Assembly: GCA_018819105.1 (NCBI GenBank)
Contig: JAHJQV010000010.1
Location: 1-32,977, forward strand
From: Gammaproteobacteria bacterium
GTDB lineage: Bacteria > Pseudomonadota > Gammaproteobacteria > Xanthomonadales > Wenzhouxiangellaceae
Reading direction: 5' to 3'
Length of the DNA stretch: 32,977 bases
A model generated the notes under the pieces. The model did not search any database. It saw nothing but the letters and a program-made list of their open reading frames with translations, and was not told where the DNA came from. Below, in pieces: positions 32,500-32,977 of the stretch (position 1 is its first letter; the number at the start of each line of letters is the position of its first letter). The translations under genes and the position numbers were made by a program.

Positions 32500-32696
32500 A
32501 ACAGGATTACGACTTTTCCAACGCCGAACGCGGCAAATTCTACCGGCCTAATGCCACGCTGAACCTGCCCGTATACCTCGATGAGGACGTGCGCGATTAC
32601 CTGGCCGGCAAGGCCAAAAGCAAAAATGTCGAGATCAACGACATTGTCAACGACCTGTTGCGCAAGGATATTGCCCTCATAGAAGTGATGAAGTGA
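32496..32696 (+). CDS. brnA: BrnA-type antitoxin
   Basis: The 66-residue antitoxin has a toxin-binding N-terminal stretch and a C-terminal ribbon-helix-helix (about 22-60: NLPVYLDEDVRDYLAGKA, then INDIVNDLLRKDI). BrnA normally represses its own operon and neutralises BrnT. The start is coupled to the brnT stop. The last 20 bases overlap, on the other strand, the end of a broken rhs reading frame. A hairpin (ATACGGC / GCCGTAT, 32696-32717) begins at the stop codon and could end the transcript. Confidence 0.9.
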   Translation: MKQDYDFSNAERGKFYRPNATLNLPVYLDEDVRDYLAGKAKSKNVEINDIVNDLLRKDIALIEVMK

Positions 32697-32976
32697 TACG
32701 GCTAATCGACGCCGTATATACCGCGCGGCCTGAAGAAAATGAATGGCCGATCACAGTCACAGTTGATCGATGCAGCAAATTCCTAAGCTTCGTCCTCCGA
32801 CACAACCCCTCTTTGCTGTCTTTGCGCTCGTAGAGTTTGTCGATGTACAGGGTTTCTGTGCCTGAGCTGTCTTGCCGGTAGCGCTGCAGATCAGGGCCGT
32901 AGTTGAATGCCTGGGCGATGCTACCACGCTGGATGGTGGTCGGTAGGTTGTAGGCATCATAGCGCACGGTGAGATT
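32677..32976 (-). CDS. C-terminal fragment of an RHS-repeat protein, partial and probably broken
   Basis: The frame enters from the right window edge and reads NLTVRYDAYNLPTTIQRG, then IAQAFNYGPDLQRYRQDSSG and TETLYIDKLYER, clear RHS/YD-repeat sequence of a large secreted polymorphic-toxin or surface protein. After KLYER (near 32830) the similarity stops. The remaining ~47 residues (KDSKEGLCRRTKLRNLLH and on) are unlike the RHS core that should follow. The frame then ends inside the brnA 3' end. It is either a degraded rhs gene interrupted by the HTH-brnTA cassette or a gene with a short unrelated tip. Confidence 0.6.
   Translation of the reverse strand, partial: NLTVRYDAYNLPTTIQRGSIAQAFNYGPDLQRYRQDSSGTETLYIDKLYERKDSKEGLCRRTKLRNLLHRSTVTVIGHSFSSGRAVYTASISRITSSLL
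32696..32717 (+). terminator. Hairpin at the end of brnA
   Basis: ATACGGC and GCCGTAT form a perfect 7-bp stem with an eight-base loop, starting at the last base of the brnA stop. A T run is lacking, so it is a weak terminator or an insertion-boundary mark. Confidence 0.35.
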
Positions 32977-32977
32977 G

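Noticed and set aside
1-32977. tRNA, rRNA or CRISPR array
   Set aside because: I saw no cloverleaf with a TTC-type T loop, no rRNA-like stretches, and no regularly spaced repeat-spacer units.

Overview
The window looks like a chromosomal segment of a fairly GC-rich gammaproteobacterium. The main evidence is the block radC (divergent) - coaC/coaB - dut - algC, which is the gene order known from Pseudomonas and relatives. An AlkB-type alkane hydroxylase, a CbpA/CbpM chaperone pair, HtpX and a divergently placed rpmB-rpmG pair fit the same assignment. I see no rRNA, tRNA or CRISPR array.

Layout. (1) 1-4549: a three-gene cassette lies between two near-identical, same-orientation copies of a short inverted-repeat element. 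It encodes an ATP-grasp ligase, a 671-residue protein carrying a papain-like Gln/Cys/His/Asn signature, and a GNAT acetyltransferase. This is the best candidate for an undescribed system in the window. (2) 4557-6939: a cytochrome b561-type protein is divergent from a membrane-anchored LuxR-type regulator that is coupled to alkB. (3) 6951-8768: cbpA-cbpM and a small membrane protein with a clear terminator. (4) 9094-11401: a DUF885 zinc-peptidase-like protein and a SirB2 protein. (5) 11508-15327: rpmG, rpmB and a large periplasmic Tricorn-type protease. (6) 15477-19460: radC, then the coenzyme A / dUTPase / phosphomannomutase cluster, in which the usual coaBC fusion is split in two. (7) 19470-24076: a SEC-C plus 2-oxoglutarate oxygenase protein, a second DUF885 protein that has lost the zinc motif, htpX, and a glutathionyl-hydroquinone-reductase-type enzyme. 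(8) 24297-26741: three exported proteins, namely one with a CTERM-like tail, one with two OB-like repeats, and an NlpE-META lipoprotein. (9) 26816-28122: a G/C-rich hairpin repeat cluster, vapBC, and a DUF6429 protein. (10) 28112-31278: a penicillin-acylase-family hydrolase and a secreted Tyr-rich protein preceded by four TGAAC-type boxes at 11-bp spacing. (11) 31320-32977: a repeat-rich intergenic stretch, an HTH-brnT-brnA toxin-antitoxin operon, and the broken end of an rhs gene that runs off the window.

Together the middle of the window is ordinary housekeeping DNA. The left end (repeat-bracketed cassette) and the right end (repeat clusters, two toxin-antitoxin loci, rhs remnant) are accessory. 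Exported or membrane hydrolases are frequent (Tricorn, two DUF885 proteins, HtpX, penicillin acylase), which suggests peptide and amide scavenging. All functions come from motif recognition by eye; no database search was possible.
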